A stretch of 49,439 bases of DNA from Burkholderiales bacterium. Lineage in GTDB: Bacteria > Pseudomonadota > Gammaproteobacteria > Burkholderiales > SG8-39. Positions 23,681 through 33,258 of the stretch are shown here, one piece after another; the stretch's first letter is position 1; each line of letters begins with the position of its first letter. Made by a program: the position numbers and the translations under genes. The stretch spans positions 1 through 49,439 of the forward strand of contig JADLAV010000009.1 in NCBI GenBank assembly GCA_020848075.1. The letters run 5' to 3'. The notes under the pieces are model-generated. The model was not told where the DNA came from and ran no database searches. It saw nothing but the letters and a program-made list of their open reading frames with translations.

Positions 23681-25909
23681 ATGGCTGAGATGAAAACCGC
23701 TGCATACGTGTGCCAGGGCTGCGGGCTCGGCGAGCGGCTTTCGACGCGGCAGCTCGCGCAGGTCGCGCAAAAGGAAGGCAAGATGGCGCTCGTGCGCGAG
23801 CATGGGTTCCTGTGCTCCGAGGCGGGCGTGCAGTCGATCCGCGACGACATCGAGAAGGAAGCCGTCACGCACGTCGCGATCGCGGCCTGCTCGCGCCGGG
23901 CCAAGACCGAGGCGTTCTCGTTCCCGACCGTTGCGATGTCGCGGGCGAACCTGCGCGAGGGCGTGATCTGGTCGCAGCCCGACACCGACGCCGCGCGCGA
24001 GACGACCCAGGAGATGGCCGACGACTACGTGCGCATGGCCTGCGCGGAAGTGAAGAAGATGAAGGTGCCGGCCGGCAACCCGGACGCGGCGCACAACACG
24101 CGGCTGCTGGTGGTGGGCGGCGGCATCTCGGGCATGACCGCGGCCCTCGAGGCGTCGAAGGCCGGCTACCGCGTGATGATCGTCGAGAAGACGGGCACGC
24201 TCGGCGGGTGGACGGGCACGCTCTGGAAGCGCACCCCCGCGCACGAGCCGTTCGAGGCGCCGGCCGACACCGGCGTCGCCGCGATGATTCAAGCGGTGCA
24301 GGCCGACGCCAACATCGAGGTGCGCGTCGGCTCGACCATCGCGCGCACGAGCGGCGCCCCCGGCCGGTTCAGCGTCGAGATCGCCGCGGAGTCTGGCGGC
24401 ACGGCGACCGAGGCGTTCGGCGCCATCGTCCAGGCCACCGGGTTCTCGCCTTACGACGCGACGAAACTTCCGGAGCTCGGCTTTGGCAGAACGCCGAACG
24501 TCCTCGACCAGGCAGGCCTGGAGCGGCTCGCCCGCGAGGCGGCCGCCGGGAGCACGCCGATCCGCCGGCCCTCCGACGGCGGCGAGGTGAAGACCGTGGT
24601 ATTCGTCCAGTGCGCGGGCCAGCGCGACGCGAGCGGAGTGCACCTGCCATACTGCTCGGGCCACTGCTGCGCCACCTCGATCAAGCAGGCGATGTACTTC
24701 AAGGATGCGAATCCGGCGATCGACACGGTGGTGGTCTACACGGACCTGCGCGTCCCGGGCAACGGCGAGGACTTTTATCGCAGCGGCCAGTCGAAGGGCG
24801 TGACCTTCACCAAGGGCAAGGTCGCCGCCGTCGAGCCTACGGGCAACGCGTGCACGGTCAGGTTCCGCGACCTGATCCTGGACGAGGATGCGACGATCGA
24901 GAACGCCGATATCGTGGTGCTCGCAACCGGCCAGGTCCCGAACTCGGGCGTGGACATCGAGAAGGTGGCGCAGAACGAGCCGGGCGAGTGGCAGTCCGAT
25001 CCCGGCTCGGTGCTGAACCTCGCCTACCGGCAAGGCAAGGACCTGCCGATGCTGCGGCACGGCTTCAGCGACTCGCACTTCATCTGCTTCCCCTACGAGA
25101 CGCGCCGCACCGGCATCTACACCGCCGGACCGGTGCGCCGGCCGATGGACATCACGCAGGCGGTCGAGGACGCGACCGGTGCGGCGCTCAAGGCCATCCA
25201 GGCCGCGGAGAACGCCGGGCTCGGCCGCGCCGCGCATCCGCGCTCGGGCGATCTCTCCTACCCGATGGTGCGCCTGGACGGCTGCACGCAGTGCAAGCGC
25301 TGCACCGTCGAGTGCCCGTTCGGCGCCATCGACGAGGACGAGAAGCGCTATCCGTTGTTCAACGAGAGCCGCTGCCGGCGCTGCGGCACGTGCATGGGCG
25401 CCTGCCCGGTGCGCGTGATCTCGTTCGAGAACTACTCGGTGGACACGGTCGGCGCGCAGCTGAAGGCAGTGGACGTTCCGGACGAGTTCTCGGAGAAGCC
25501 GCGCATCCTCGTGCTCGCGTGCGAGAACGACGCCTATCCGGCGCTCGACATGGCGGGGATGGCGCGGCGCCACTACAGCGCCTTCGTGCGCATCATCCCG
25601 GTGCGCTGTCTCGGCTCGGTGAACACGATCTGGCTGTCGGACGCCCTGAACAGCGGCTACGACGGCGTGATGCTGATGGGCTGCAAGCACGGCGACGACT
25701 ACCAGTGCCACTTCGTCAAGGGCTCGGAGCTCGCGAACTACCGCATGAGCAAGATCGACGACACGCTGAAGCAGATGGCGCTCGAGCCGGAGCGGGTCGC
25801 GACCTGCGAGGTGGCGATCACCGACACCGAGCGGGTGGCGCGGCTGATCGACGAGTATGCCGCGAAGATCAACGAGCTCGGGATGTCGCCGCTGAAAGGA
25901 TTCGCGTGA
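23681..25909 (+). CDS. qmoB: QmoB, flavoprotein/ferredoxin subunit of the Qmo complex
   Basis: The 742-aa protein has three parts. The HdrA-like flavin domain holds LLVVGGGISGMTAALEAS (about 143-160) and VQCAGQRDASGVHLPYCSGHCC. Two ferredoxin motifs follow, CTQCKRCTVECPFGAI (about 533-548) and CRRCGTCMGACPVRVI (about 567-582). The C-terminal MvhD-like domain contains VLACENDAYPALDMAG and MLMGCKHGDDYQCHFVKG. This is the full QmoB architecture. An N-terminal cysteine patch, YVCQGCGLGERLS, is also present. Its TGA overlaps the ATG of hdrC by one base, so translation is coupled. Confidence 0.93.
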   Translation: MAEMKTAAYVCQGCGLGERLSTRQLAQVAQKEGKMALVREHGFLCSEAGVQSIRDDIEKEAVTHVAIAACSRRAKTEAFSFPTVAMSRANLREGVIWSQPDTDAARETTQEMADDYVRMACAEVKKMKVPAGNPDAAHNTRLLVVGGGISGMTAALEASKAGYRVMIVEKTGTLGGWTGTLWKRTPAHEPFEAPADTGVAAMIQAVQADANIEVRVGSTIARTSGAPGRFSVEIAAESGGTATEAFGAIVQATGFSPYDATKLPELGFGRTPNVLDQAGLERLAREAAAGSTPIRRPSDGGEVKTVVFVQCAGQRDASGVHLPYCSGHCCATSIKQAMYFKDANPAIDTVVVYTDLRVPGNGEDFYRSGQSKGVTFTKGKVAAVEPTGNACTVRFRDLILDEDATIENADIVVLATGQVPNSGVDIEKVAQNEPGEWQSDPGSVLNLAYRQGKDLPMLRHGFSDSHFICFPYETRRTGIYTAGPVRRPMDITQAVEDATGAALKAIQAAENAGLGRAAHPRSGDLSYPMVRLDGCTQCKRCTVECPFGAIDEDEKRYPLFNESRCRRCGTCMGACPVRVISFENYSVDTVGAQLKAVDVPDEFSEKPRILVLACENDAYPALDMAGMARRHYSAFVRIIPVRCLGSVNTIWLSDALNSGYDGVMLMGCKHGDDYQCHFVKGSELANYRMSKIDDTLKQMALEPERVATCEVAITDTERVARLIDEYAAKINELGMSPLKGFA

Positions 25910-26535
25910 TGGCGAGCGATCTCAACGCGCAGGCCCTCGCGAGATACCGCAACGACTTCCTGCGCGAGGTCGAGGAGCGGGTCGACGAGGGCGAGTGGGT
26001 GAAGATGTGCATGCAGTGCGGCGTGTGCGCCGGCTCGTGCCCGTTCGGCCCGCACTGGGAGCACTCGCCGCAGAAGCTCTTCATGATGATCCGCGCCGGC
26101 AAGCGCGACGAGGTGCTCCAGTCGGACTCGATGTGGATGTGCACCTCCTGCTACAACTGCGTGGTGCGCTGCCCGCGCAAGCTCCCGATCACGACCATCA
26201 TGCACGGGATCGCCACTTACGCGCACCGGCTCGGCCTCGCGCCCAAGCGCCAGCCGACGCGCGACTTCTCGGTCGTCTTCTGGGAGAACTTCACCCGCAA
26301 CGGGCGCGCGAACGAGATGCGGTTGATGCTCAGGCTGTGGTTCAAGGACGGCATCGGGGCCGGCATCAAGAAGGCGCTCGCGATGAAGAACGTCGGCCTC
26401 GGGATGCTCCGGACCAGGCGCATGAGCCCGTTCGAGATCTTCGGCGGGCACGGCGTGAAGGACGTGAAGGGCTTCCAGGCGATGATCCGGAAGGCGCAGG
26501 AGATCGAGGACAGGCGCCGCGGCTTCACGAAGTAG
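25909..26535 (+). CDS. hdrC: HdrC-type subunit replacing the soluble part of QmoC
   Basis: The 208-aa protein has two [4Fe-4S] motifs, CMQCGVCAGSCPFGPHWE (about 34-51) and CTSCYNCVVRCPRKLP (about 77-92), matching the N-terminal half of QmoC. It lacks the haem-b membrane domain of sulfate-reducer QmoC. Several sulfur oxidizers instead carry qmoAB followed by separate hdrC and hdrB genes, as here. The ATG overlaps the qmoB stop (TGATG). How the complex reaches the quinone pool without QmoC's membrane part is unclear. Confidence 0.92.
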   Translation: MASDLNAQALARYRNDFLREVEERVDEGEWVKMCMQCGVCAGSCPFGPHWEHSPQKLFMMIRAGKRDEVLQSDSMWMCTSCYNCVVRCPRKLPITTIMHGIATYAHRLGLAPKRQPTRDFSVVFWENFTRNGRANEMRLMLRLWFKDGIGAGIKKALAMKNVGLGMLRTRRMSPFEIFGGHGVKDVKGFQAMIRKAQEIEDRRRGFTK

Positions 26536-26559
26536 CGCGCAGCCCAGGAGGCCGAAATC

Positions 26560-27471
26560 ATGGCGAAGAAGGAATACGCGTTCTACCCGGGCTGCACGTC
26601 GCACTATCGCGGCTCGGCGTCGAATTACCTCGTTTCGGCCGAGTCGATGTGCAGGCACCTCGACGTCAAGCTCACGCAGATTCCCGACTGGAACTGCTGC
26701 GGGGCGTCGGTGAGCTACGCCGGGTCGGGCGAGCTCGCGCGCCACGTGATCAACGCGCGCAACTTCGCGCTCGCCGAGCAGCACCTGCCCGGCCAGGACA
26801 TCGTCGCCACCTGCGCGGCCTGCTGGCTGAATGCGCGCGAGAGCAAGGAGAAGCTCGACGCCAGCGCTGGGCTCCTCGCCGACACCAATGAAGCGCTCAA
26901 GGAGGCCGGGCTGCAGTACGAGGGCAAGGCGGGCGTGCGCCACATGGTCGAGGTGCTGATCGAGGACCTGGGCTACGAGGAGATCGGCAGGCACGTCGTC
27001 AAGCCGCTCGAGGGCGTGAAGTTCGCGGGCTACGTCGGCTGCCAGACCAACCGTCCCTTCGGCATTGCCGGGGAGTCGTTCGAGAACCCGGTCTACCTCG
27101 ACCAGCTCGTCGAGACCATGGGCGGCGAGGCGGTCAAGGAATACGACCAGAAGGTGACCTGCTGCGGCGGCGCGCTCGCGGTGTCGGAGCCGGAGAAGAG
27201 CCAGAAGCAGATCAAGGACATCGTGGAGAGCGCCTACGACCATGGCGCCGACATGATCGTGACGCCCTGCCCCCTTTGCCAGGCGAACGTCGAGATCTAC
27301 CAGGCCGACGTCAACAAGCGGTACGGCACCAAGTTCAACATCCCGGTGACCTACTACAGCCAGCTGATGACCGTCGCCTTCGGCGGCACGGCGAAAGACG
27401 CCACGCTCGACGGCCAGATGATCCGCGCCACCCGCCTCGAAGAGATCGCCGCCAAGCCGGTCAAGAAGTAG
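26560..27471 (+). CDS. hdrB: HdrB-type CCG subunit of the QmoAB-HdrCB module
   Basis: A 303-aa CCG protein with both cysteine domains complete: FYPGCTSHYRG (about 7-17), WNCCGASVS and ATCAACWLNA, then GYVGCQTNRP, KVTCCGGALAVSE and VTPCPLCQANV. AGGAGG stands upstream of the ATG. It is the last gene of the qmo operon, 25 bp after hdrC. It is similar in length and layout to HdrB2 of the sHdr cluster in the same window but is a distinct paralogue. Confidence 0.92.
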   Translation: MAKKEYAFYPGCTSHYRGSASNYLVSAESMCRHLDVKLTQIPDWNCCGASVSYAGSGELARHVINARNFALAEQHLPGQDIVATCAACWLNARESKEKLDASAGLLADTNEALKEAGLQYEGKAGVRHMVEVLIEDLGYEEIGRHVVKPLEGVKFAGYVGCQTNRPFGIAGESFENPVYLDQLVETMGGEAVKEYDQKVTCCGGALAVSEPEKSQKQIKDIVESAYDHGADMIVTPCPLCQANVEIYQADVNKRYGTKFNIPVTYYSQLMTVAFGGTAKDATLDGQMIRATRLEEIAAKPVKK

Positions 27472-27737
27472 CGCCGCGGCAGCGCGGCACGCCCGCCGGC
27501 CCCGCATCGGAACGGGCAGCGGAGCGCTTGGCGACCTGCCCGCGCGGCACCCGCGCCAGGCACGGACAACGGGCTGATAAGAAACCCGAAAATCTCCGGC
27601 GCCCGCACGGCGGACGCCACGGTTTGCGCTGCGCGCGGCGCCCGGCGGCAGTTCGCCCGGGGGGGCGTGCGAAAAGTCCCTGCCGCGGGGCCCCAACCCG
27701 GTACCATTCGCCGAAGAAGACAAGCGGAGCCCAGGGA

Positions 27738-28649
27738 GTGCGCGAGACCAAGGACTTTGCCGTGGCCTTCGCCGACATCGCCGCGAGCACGCGCATCTAC
27801 CGCGAGCTTGGCGATCACGCGGCGCGCCAGCTCACGCAGGCGTACTGCGGCAGGGTGCTCGCCCTCCTGCCGCGGTTCACCGGGCGCCTGGTGAAGACGC
27901 TCGGCGACGGGGTCATGTGTGTCTTTCCCGAGCCGGAGAGCGCGGTGCTCGCGATGAGCGCGCTGCACGCCGAAATGGCGGCCCAGCCCCTGCAGGGCCA
28001 GGCGATCCGGCTGCACACGGGCATCAACGTCGGCCCGGTCATCGTCGAGGGCACCGACGTCTACGGCACCATCGTGAACGTCGCGGCCTACCTCGCGGCG
28101 ACGGGGCGCGCCGAGCAGATCCTGACCACCCAGGCGGTGGTCGACCTGCTGTCGCAGACCACCGCGAGCTGCGCGCGCGCGATCTACAGCACCAAGCTGA
28201 AGGGTGACCAGACCGAGTCGACCATCTACGAGATCATCTGGCAGACCGATCGCGCCGGCATCACCGATCTCAATTTCGGCCCGCGCCAGCTCCCGGCCGA
28301 CGAGGGCGCGCTGCTGCTCTCGACCGGCACCACGACGCTCCGGCTCGATCCGGCGCACACGCGCGTGCTGCTCGGCCGCGACCCATCGAACGACATCGCG
28401 ATCCTCGATCAGCTCACTTCGCGCAGCCACGCCACGATCGAATTCGATCGCATGCGCTTCCGGCTGATCGACCACAGCGCGAACGGAACCTTCGTGTCGT
28501 TCGCCGGCACGCCCGGCGAAGTGCACGTGCTGCGCGGCGAGACGCAGCTCTACGGCGCGGGGCGCATCAGCCTCGGACGGTCGCTGGGCGACCCGCAGGC
28601 GCAACCCATCGCGTTCCGCCGCGACCAGCGCGCGCTGTATCGGATTTAG
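27738..28649 (+). CDS. Class III adenylate/guanylate cyclase with C-terminal FHA domain
   Basis: The 303-aa protein joins a nucleotide cyclase domain with [16 protein letters not shown] (about 9-24, metal-binding Asp), [13 protein letters not shown] (about 52-64, second Asp) and [27 protein letters not shown] (broken here over about 94-120). A forkhead-associated domain follows, [26 protein letters not shown] (about 216-241 region), which reads phosphothreonine. The GTG start at 27738 follows AGGGA; a much longer frame upstream would cross the hdrB gene and is rejected. The substrate lysine/Asp pair was not assigned, so ATP versus GTP is open. It lies 266 bp after hdrB and overlaps thrH convergently by 4 bp. 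Confidence 0.88.
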   Translation: MRETKDFAVAFADIAASTRIYRELGDHAARQLTQAYCGRVLALLPRFTGRLVKTLGDGVMCVFPEPESAVLAMSALHAEMAAQPLQGQAIRLHTGINVGPVIVEGTDVYGTIVNVAAYLAATGRAEQILTTQAVVDLLSQTTASCARAIYSTKLKGDQTESTIYEIIWQTDRAGITDLNFGPRQLPADEGALLLSTGTTTLRLDPAHTRVLLGRDPSNDIAILDQLTSRSHATIEFDRMRFRLIDHSANGTFVSFAGTPGEVHVLRGETQLYGAGRISLGRSLGDPQAQPIAFRRDQRALYRI

Positions 28650-29272
28650 TCCGCGGCGCTCGACTCGAGCGCCGAGTGGGCGTGCAGGAACGCCGCCTTC
28701 AGCTCCTCGTAGGTATAGGCGACCGGAAACTGCGGGAACTCGTCGGCGACGTTCTGCGGCGGATGGAACAGGATTCCGGCATCGGCCGCGGCGAGCATCG
28801 CGGTGTCGTTGTACGAGTCGCCCGCGGCGATGGTCCGGAAGTTGAGCGCCCGCATGGCCCGCACCGACTCGCGCTTGTGATGCGCGAGCCGGATGCGGAA
28901 GTCGCGCACCTTGCCGGCCGCATCGACCACCAGGTTGTGGCAGAGCAGCGTCGGATAGCCGAGCTGGCGCATGAGCGGTGCGGCGAACTCGTAAAAGGTG
29001 TCTGAGAGGATGACCACCTGGAAGCGATGGCGCAGCCAGTCCAGGAACTCGCGCGCACCCGCGAGCGGCCCCATGCCGGCGATCACGTCCTGGATGTCGG
29101 GCAGCCCGAGACGATGGCGCGCGAGGATCGCGATCCGGGCGCGCATGAGCTTGTCGTAGTCGGGTTCGTCCCGCGTCGTGCGCGAGAGCTCAGGAATGCC
29201 CGTGCGGTGCGAAAATTCGATCCAGATCTCGGGCACGAGCACGCCCTCGAGGTCGAGACAGGCAATCTGCAA
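28646..29272 (-). CDS. thrH: ThrH-type phosphoserine phosphatase/phosphoserine:homoserine phosphotransferase
   Basis: A 208-aa HAD-superfamily enzyme. The nucleophile motif [13 protein letters not shown] (about 5-17), the second motif [13 protein letters not shown] (about 93-105) and [10 protein letters not shown] (about 151-160) follow the ThrH pattern, in which DXEG replaces the usual DXDG. I use the TTG start at 29272 because GGGGAGG stands 6 nt upstream and the protein then matches the usual ThrH length. The 3' end overlaps the cyclase gene on the other strand by 4 bp (TTAG). It lies 98 bp after cbbO but is unlikely to be functionally linked to it. Confidence 0.9.
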   Translation of the reverse strand: MQIACLDLEGVLVPEIWIEFSHRTGIPELSRTTRDEPDYDKLMRARIAILARHRLGLPDIQDVIAGMGPLAGAREFLDWLRHRFQVVILSDTFYEFAAPLMRQLGYPTLLCHNLVVDAAGKVRDFRIRLAHHKRESVRAMRALNFRTIAAGDSYNDTAMLAAADAGILFHPPQNVADEFPQFPVAYTYEELKAAFLHAHSALESSAAD

Positions 29273-29370
29273 TCTGGGCCTCCCCGAAAAAGGCCCGTAT
29301 TCTCGCGGTTCGCATGCGCTCCGGCAAGGAAAAACGATCGGTCGCGCCGTCGCGGCAGCGCCCGGCCGGG

Positions 29371-31488
29371 TCAGCCGGTCAGTCTCCGGTAGACGCTCGC
29401 GACCTGGAACGGCAGCCGGCGCACGTCGTTCACTAGGACGTAGTTGGCCGCCCCGTACATGTGGGGGAGGTAGTCGCGCGCCTGCTCGTCGATGGTGATG
29501 CAGAACGGGTGGATCCCGGCGCGGCGGGCTTCGAAGAGGGCCTGACGCGTGTCCTCGATCCCGTATTCGCCCCGATAGCCGTCGCCGAAGTCGTCCGGCT
29601 TGCCGTCGGAGAGCGTGACGAGCAGGCGGGTGCGGGCCTCCTCGGCGAGGAGCATGCGCGTGATGTGCCGGATGGCAACGCCCATGCGCGTGTAGTCCTG
29701 CGGCGCGATGCCGGCGATGCGGCCCTTGACCGCCGCCCCATACGGCTCGTCGAAGCGCTTCACACGGTAGAGCTCGCAGCGCTTGCGGGTCATACCGGAG
29801 AAGCCGTAGATCGCGTAGCGGTCGCCGAGCACATCGAGCGCCTCGCACAGGAGCACGAGCGCCTCGCGCTCCGCGTCGTTGATCCACCCCTTCGTCGAGC
29901 CGCTCATGTCCACCAGGAACATCACGGCGATCGAGCGCTCGGTGCGGTGGCGGCGCACGAACAGCCGCGCGGGCAGCTCGCGCCCGGCGGCGACGTCGGC
30001 GAGGCCGGCCACCGCCGCGTCGAGGTCGATGCCGTCGCCGTGGGGCTCGCGCCGATGCAGCCGGTCCTCCCCGCGCAGCGCCTCGAACGTGCGCTTGAGG
30101 CGCGCGATCTGCGGACGGTACCGCTCGAGCGCGCGCCACACGAATGCGGCATCGCCCGGGTGCACGTCGCGGCTGCGCAGCACGCACCAGGCGCGCCGGT
30201 AGTGGCGGCGCGCGTAGTCCCACTCGTCGTACACCGCGGCGCCGGCCTCGGCCTGCACGGCTTCGTCGTCGCCGGCCGGCCCCGGTCCGGCATGCGACAC
30301 GTACGCACCCGCACCGGCGGGCTCGAGATACTCGGGCGGCAGCTCGCCGAGGTCCTGCAGGATCGACTGGATCAGGCTTGCGGCGTCCACCGGCGGCGCG
30401 ACGACCGCTCCGTCCAGGAAGAGCTCGACGCTGCGCTCCGCTCCCTCGGTCGGATCGGAGAGCCGTGCCTCGAATCGCCCTGCGCGCTCGCCTTCCGCCT
30501 CTGCGGGCCTCTCGCGCCGCAATTCGTCGCGCAGCCCCGCCAGCACCGTTCGCAGCGCGTTCCGCTCGCGTTCGATCCGGGCGGCGCGCACCTCCTGCAC
30601 GCGGCCGGGATGCAGCCGGACGACATAGGGCCACGCCGGCGGCGGGCGCGAGAGGTCGAGCGCGCGGAGCACGGCGAGGGTCTCGCCGATGGCCGCATCG
30701 GGCCGGGCGAGCGGCGCCACCGCTGAGCGGATCGTCGCGTCGAGCGCCGGCCGTTGCAGGGCGCGGAGGTCGCGCGCGAGGCCCGGCAGGATCCGTTCGA
30801 GCTTGGCACCGAGCCGCACCGCCTCGAGAAACGCCGCCCACGCACGCGCGCGCGCCGGATCCGCGCTTCCGGAAACCGCGGCAGCCAGGTCTGCCGAGAA
30901 CGTGTCGAAGCGCGCCTGCGCCCAGGCGAGCGCGGCCATGGCCTTGTACACGAGAAAGTTTCGGCTCCGCGCGGCGAAGAGCGTCACCTCGCGCGGCAGA
31001 TACACCGTCTCGGTGTCGGTCCACGGCTCCTCGCCGGCGTCGACACGCAGCCGCCGTCCGGCGAGCCCGCACAGGAAGAGCTCGAGCACGCGGGCGGAAT
31101 CCTCGAAGCGGGCCGCATGCGCCTGGGCATCCCACGCGCGCGCGAAGCGCGAGAGGTCCTTCAGCGCCGCGCTCGCCGCGTACATGCTCTCGCGATCGAA
31201 GACGTCCATCGCCTCGACGAGCCACGCCTCGGCGCCGCGCTCGCCGAGCAGTGCGAGCGCGCGTGGCGCCGCGGCCGCGAACTGGTAGGCGAGCTCCGCG
31301 CTCGAACGCGCGACGATGCCGACCCAGTGCAGGACGAAGTCCTGCTGCGGCCGGGCGAGCGCCGCAAGGCCCGGGACGAGCGCGGCGGCGGTGCGCCGCG
31401 AGGACAGGCATGCCTCGAGCAGCTCCTCGAGGCGATCTTCGAGCAAACCCGCGGGCAGTCGCTCAGAAGACCGAGGCCACGAGCTCAT
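29371..31488 (-). CDS. cbbO: CbbO/NorD-family VWA protein
   Basis: CbbO acts with the AAA+ protein CbbQ as a RuBisCO activase; the related NorD acts with NorQ on nitric oxide reductase. The 705-aa protein has a C-terminal von Willebrand A domain with the MIDAS motif DMSGSTKGW (about 522-530) and LSDGKPDDF with [11 protein letters not shown] (about 635-655). A long helical N-terminal half precedes it. The ATG at 31488 overlaps cbbQ by 26 bp. No rbcL or nor gene is in this window, so which target is served is not visible; carbon fixation is plausible for a sulfur lithotroph. Confidence 0.82.
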   Translation of the reverse strand: MSSWPRSSERLPAGLLEDRLEELLEACLSSRRTAAALVPGLAALARPQQDFVLHWVGIVARSSAELAYQFAAAAPRALALLGERGAEAWLVEAMDVFDRESMYAASAALKDLSRFARAWDAQAHAARFEDSARVLELFLCGLAGRRLRVDAGEEPWTDTETVYLPREVTLFAARSRNFLVYKAMAALAWAQARFDTFSADLAAAVSGSADPARARAWAAFLEAVRLGAKLERILPGLARDLRALQRPALDATIRSAVAPLARPDAAIGETLAVLRALDLSRPPPAWPYVVRLHPGRVQEVRAARIERERNALRTVLAGLRDELRRERPAEAEGERAGRFEARLSDPTEGAERSVELFLDGAVVAPPVDAASLIQSILQDLGELPPEYLEPAGAGAYVSHAGPGPAGDDEAVQAEAGAAVYDEWDYARRHYRRAWCVLRSRDVHPGDAAFVWRALERYRPQIARLKRTFEALRGEDRLHRREPHGDGIDLDAAVAGLADVAAGRELPARLFVRRHRTERSIAVMFLVDMSGSTKGWINDAEREALVLLCEALDVLGDRYAIYGFSGMTRKRCELYRVKRFDEPYGAAVKGRIAGIAPQDYTRMGVAIRHITRMLLAEEARTRLLVTLSDGKPDDFGDGYRGEYGIEDTRQALFEARRAGIHPFCITIDEQARDYLPHMYGAANYVLVNDVRRLPFQVASVYRRLTG

Positions 31489-32275
31489 GCAGCGCCGCGA
31501 GGGTTTCGGGCTCGTCCGTGAGCGGCTGCACGATCGCGGCGGCGCAGGCGGCTCGCGGCGGCACGCCGAGCGCGATGAGCTTGCCGGCATGCACGAGCAG
31601 CCGCGTGCTCGCGCCCTCGTCGAGCCCGTTGCCCTTGAGGTTGCGCGTCATCCCGGCCACGCGCACCAGGCGCTCGGCCGTCGCCGCGTCCACGCCGGTT
31701 TCGCGCGCGACGATCCGTTGCTCGAGCGCTGCGGCCGGATACCCGAACTCGAGCGCGACGAAGCGCTGGCGCGTGCTCTGCTTCAGCTCCTTCAGCACGC
31801 TCTGGTAGCCCGGATTGTAGGAGAGCGCGAGCAGGAACTCGGGCGGCGCGCGCAGCACCTCGCCGGTCTTCTCCACCGGCAGGATCCGCCGGTCGTCCGC
31901 GAGCGGGTGGATGACGACGGTCGTGTCCTTGCGCGCCTCGACGATCTCGTCCAGGTAGCAGATCGCCCCGAGCCGCACCGCGGCGGCGAGCGGCCCGTCG
32001 ACCCAGACCGTCTCGGCTCCCACGATGAGATACCGCCCGACGAGGTCCGACGCCGTGAGGTCGTCGTGGCAGGAGACGGTGACGAGGGGCCGGCCGAGAC
32101 GCCACGCCATGAATTCCATGAACCGCGTCTTGCCGCAGCCCGTGGGGCCCTTCAGCAGGACCGGGACGCGGCTCGCGTAGGCCGCCTCGAACAGCCTCGC
32201 CTCGTCGGCGACGGGCTCGTAGTACGGCTCGGACTTGACGAGGTACTGGTCGGCCTCGTGTGCGCGGGTGTCCAA
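31463..32275 (-). CDS. cbbQ: CbbQ/NorQ-family MoxR-type AAA+ ATPase
   Basis: The 270-aa protein has Walker [11 protein letters not shown] (about 41-50), Walker [14 protein letters not shown] (about 101-113) and the sensor/arginine region [11 protein letters not shown] and [10 protein letters not shown]. The beginning [22 protein letters not shown] is the standard CbbQ/NirQ/NorQ N-terminus. I chose a TTG start at 32275, nine bases after the preceding stop, because it gives the family length; the ribosome site is weak and coupling with the YkgJ gene is likely. Longer in-frame sequence upstream overlaps that gene and is rejected. Confidence 0.85.
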   Translation of the reverse strand: MDTRAHEADQYLVKSEPYYEPVADEARLFEAAYASRVPVLLKGPTGCGKTRFMEFMAWRLGRPLVTVSCHDDLTASDLVGRYLIVGAETVWVDGPLAAAVRLGAICYLDEIVEARKDTTVVIHPLADDRRILPVEKTGEVLRAPPEFLLALSYNPGYQSVLKELKQSTRQRFVALEFGYPAAALEQRIVARETGVDAATAERLVRVAGMTRNLKGNGLDEGASTRLLVHAGKLIALGVPPRAACAAAIVQPLTDEPETLAALHELVASVF

Positions 32276-32283
32276 GAGAATGA

Positions 32284-33180
32284 TCAGTCGTCGAGGCTGT
32301 CGTACATGCGATCCTGCTCCGCGACGCGCTTCTCGGCCGCTGCGCGCTCGATCGCCTCGACCTTCTCCTGGTAGCGCGCGAGACGACGCGCGGCAGCATC
32401 CTGGCGCACCGGGATGGTGAGCTCGCCGAAGAGCGTCTGGCGCAGGAAGCGCATCGCGAACGCGAGGCACGCCTCGTCATCGGTCGCGATCTCGTGCAGG
32501 AGCGCGGGATCGAGCTCGAACAATTCCTGGAAGCCGGGGCTCGCCACGAACGCCCGGAAGCCGTCGACGTCGTAGCTCGCGAGGAAGAAGAGCTCGAGGC
32601 TCTTCTGCGAGGGCTTGCCGACCGCCGGCCCGCCGGAGCGCTTCTTCAGCACGATCCGGCGCCATTCGCGGTTCGCCTCGTCGTAGGGCTGGAGCCCCTG
32701 CACCTTGCGATACTCGCGCACGGTCTGGACCTGCGGCTCCTGGTGGCCGAGGCAGTGCTCCTCCTTCACGACGAAGTACGAATCCTCCTCGCCGGGCGAG
32801 TCCTGCTTGCGCATAGAGAGCAGCCCGAGCGCATAGTAGCGGCAGGCCGAGGGCCGGTCCTCGTAGACGCTGCAGCCCTCCGGCGTCAGGTAGATGCACT
32901 CGCGCGTGCCCGGCTTGGTCGCGAGCTTCAGCCCCGGCATGCCGTGCCCGTCCATGTGGAAGTCCACCGTGGCGCGGTCGATCCACTCGCGCGCCGAGAG
33001 ATCGAAGCGGCGCTTCAGCCGCAGGACATCGTACGGCGTGAGCATGATGTCGATGTTCTGGCAGCACTTGTTGAAGCAGGCGATGCCCTTGCGGCAGCGG
33101 AACTGGAACGAGTCGTCCGGTCCGAGCTGGATCGGCTGCACCGGCGACACGGGCTTCGGGTCTTGGATGTCCTGGGTCAC
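32284..33180 (-). CDS. YkgJ-family cysteine-cluster protein (298 aa)
   Basis: The family binds zinc or an iron-sulfur centre through a set of spaced cysteines. Here they appear as [12 protein letters not shown] (about 29-40), [22 protein letters not shown] (broken over about 95-116) and EEHCLGHQ (about 145-152). The C-terminal third is helical with a charged coiled-coil-like end ([17 protein letters not shown]). Function is unknown; some relatives have been linked to metal-centre assembly. It precedes cbbQ by a few bases, so the two are likely co-transcribed. Confidence 0.85.
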   Translation of the reverse strand: MTQDIQDPKPVSPVQPIQLGPDDSFQFRCRKGIACFNKCCQNIDIMLTPYDVLRLKRRFDLSAREWIDRATVDFHMDGHGMPGLKLATKPGTRECIYLTPEGCSVYEDRPSACRYYALGLLSMRKQDSPGEEDSYFVVKEEHCLGHQEPQVQTVREYRKVQGLQPYDEANREWRRIVLKKRSGGPAVGKPSQKSLELFFLASYDVDGFRAFVASPGFQELFELDPALLHEIATDDEACLAFAMRFLRQTLFGELTIPVRQDAAARRLARYQEKVEAIERAAAEKRVAEQDRMYDSLDD

Positions 33181-33200
33181 GACGGGAATTTATCGCCGGC

Positions 33201-33240
33201 AAAAAGAAACGGGGCCTGGGCAAGCTACCCCAGACCCCGG
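33201..33240 (-). terminator. Rho-independent terminator after aprA
   Basis: On the minus strand CGGGGTCTGGG pairs with CCCAGGCCCCG across an 8-nt loop (one mismatch), followed by TTTCTTTTT. It lies about 20 bp past the aprA stop codon and separates sat-aprBA from the YkgJ gene. Confidence 0.85.
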
Positions 33241-33258
33241 CGGATGTCTAGCCGCGCA

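Noticed and set aside
21594-25711. Long minus-strand open frames opposite qmoA and qmoB
   Set aside because: Composition is that of a GC shadow frame and the plus strand has complete flavoproteins.
28646-31411. 921-codon frame joining thrH to sequence inside cbbO
   Set aside because: Only the last 208 codons match ThrH; the rest is out-of-frame cbbO sequence. A TTG with a strong ribosome site marks the true start.
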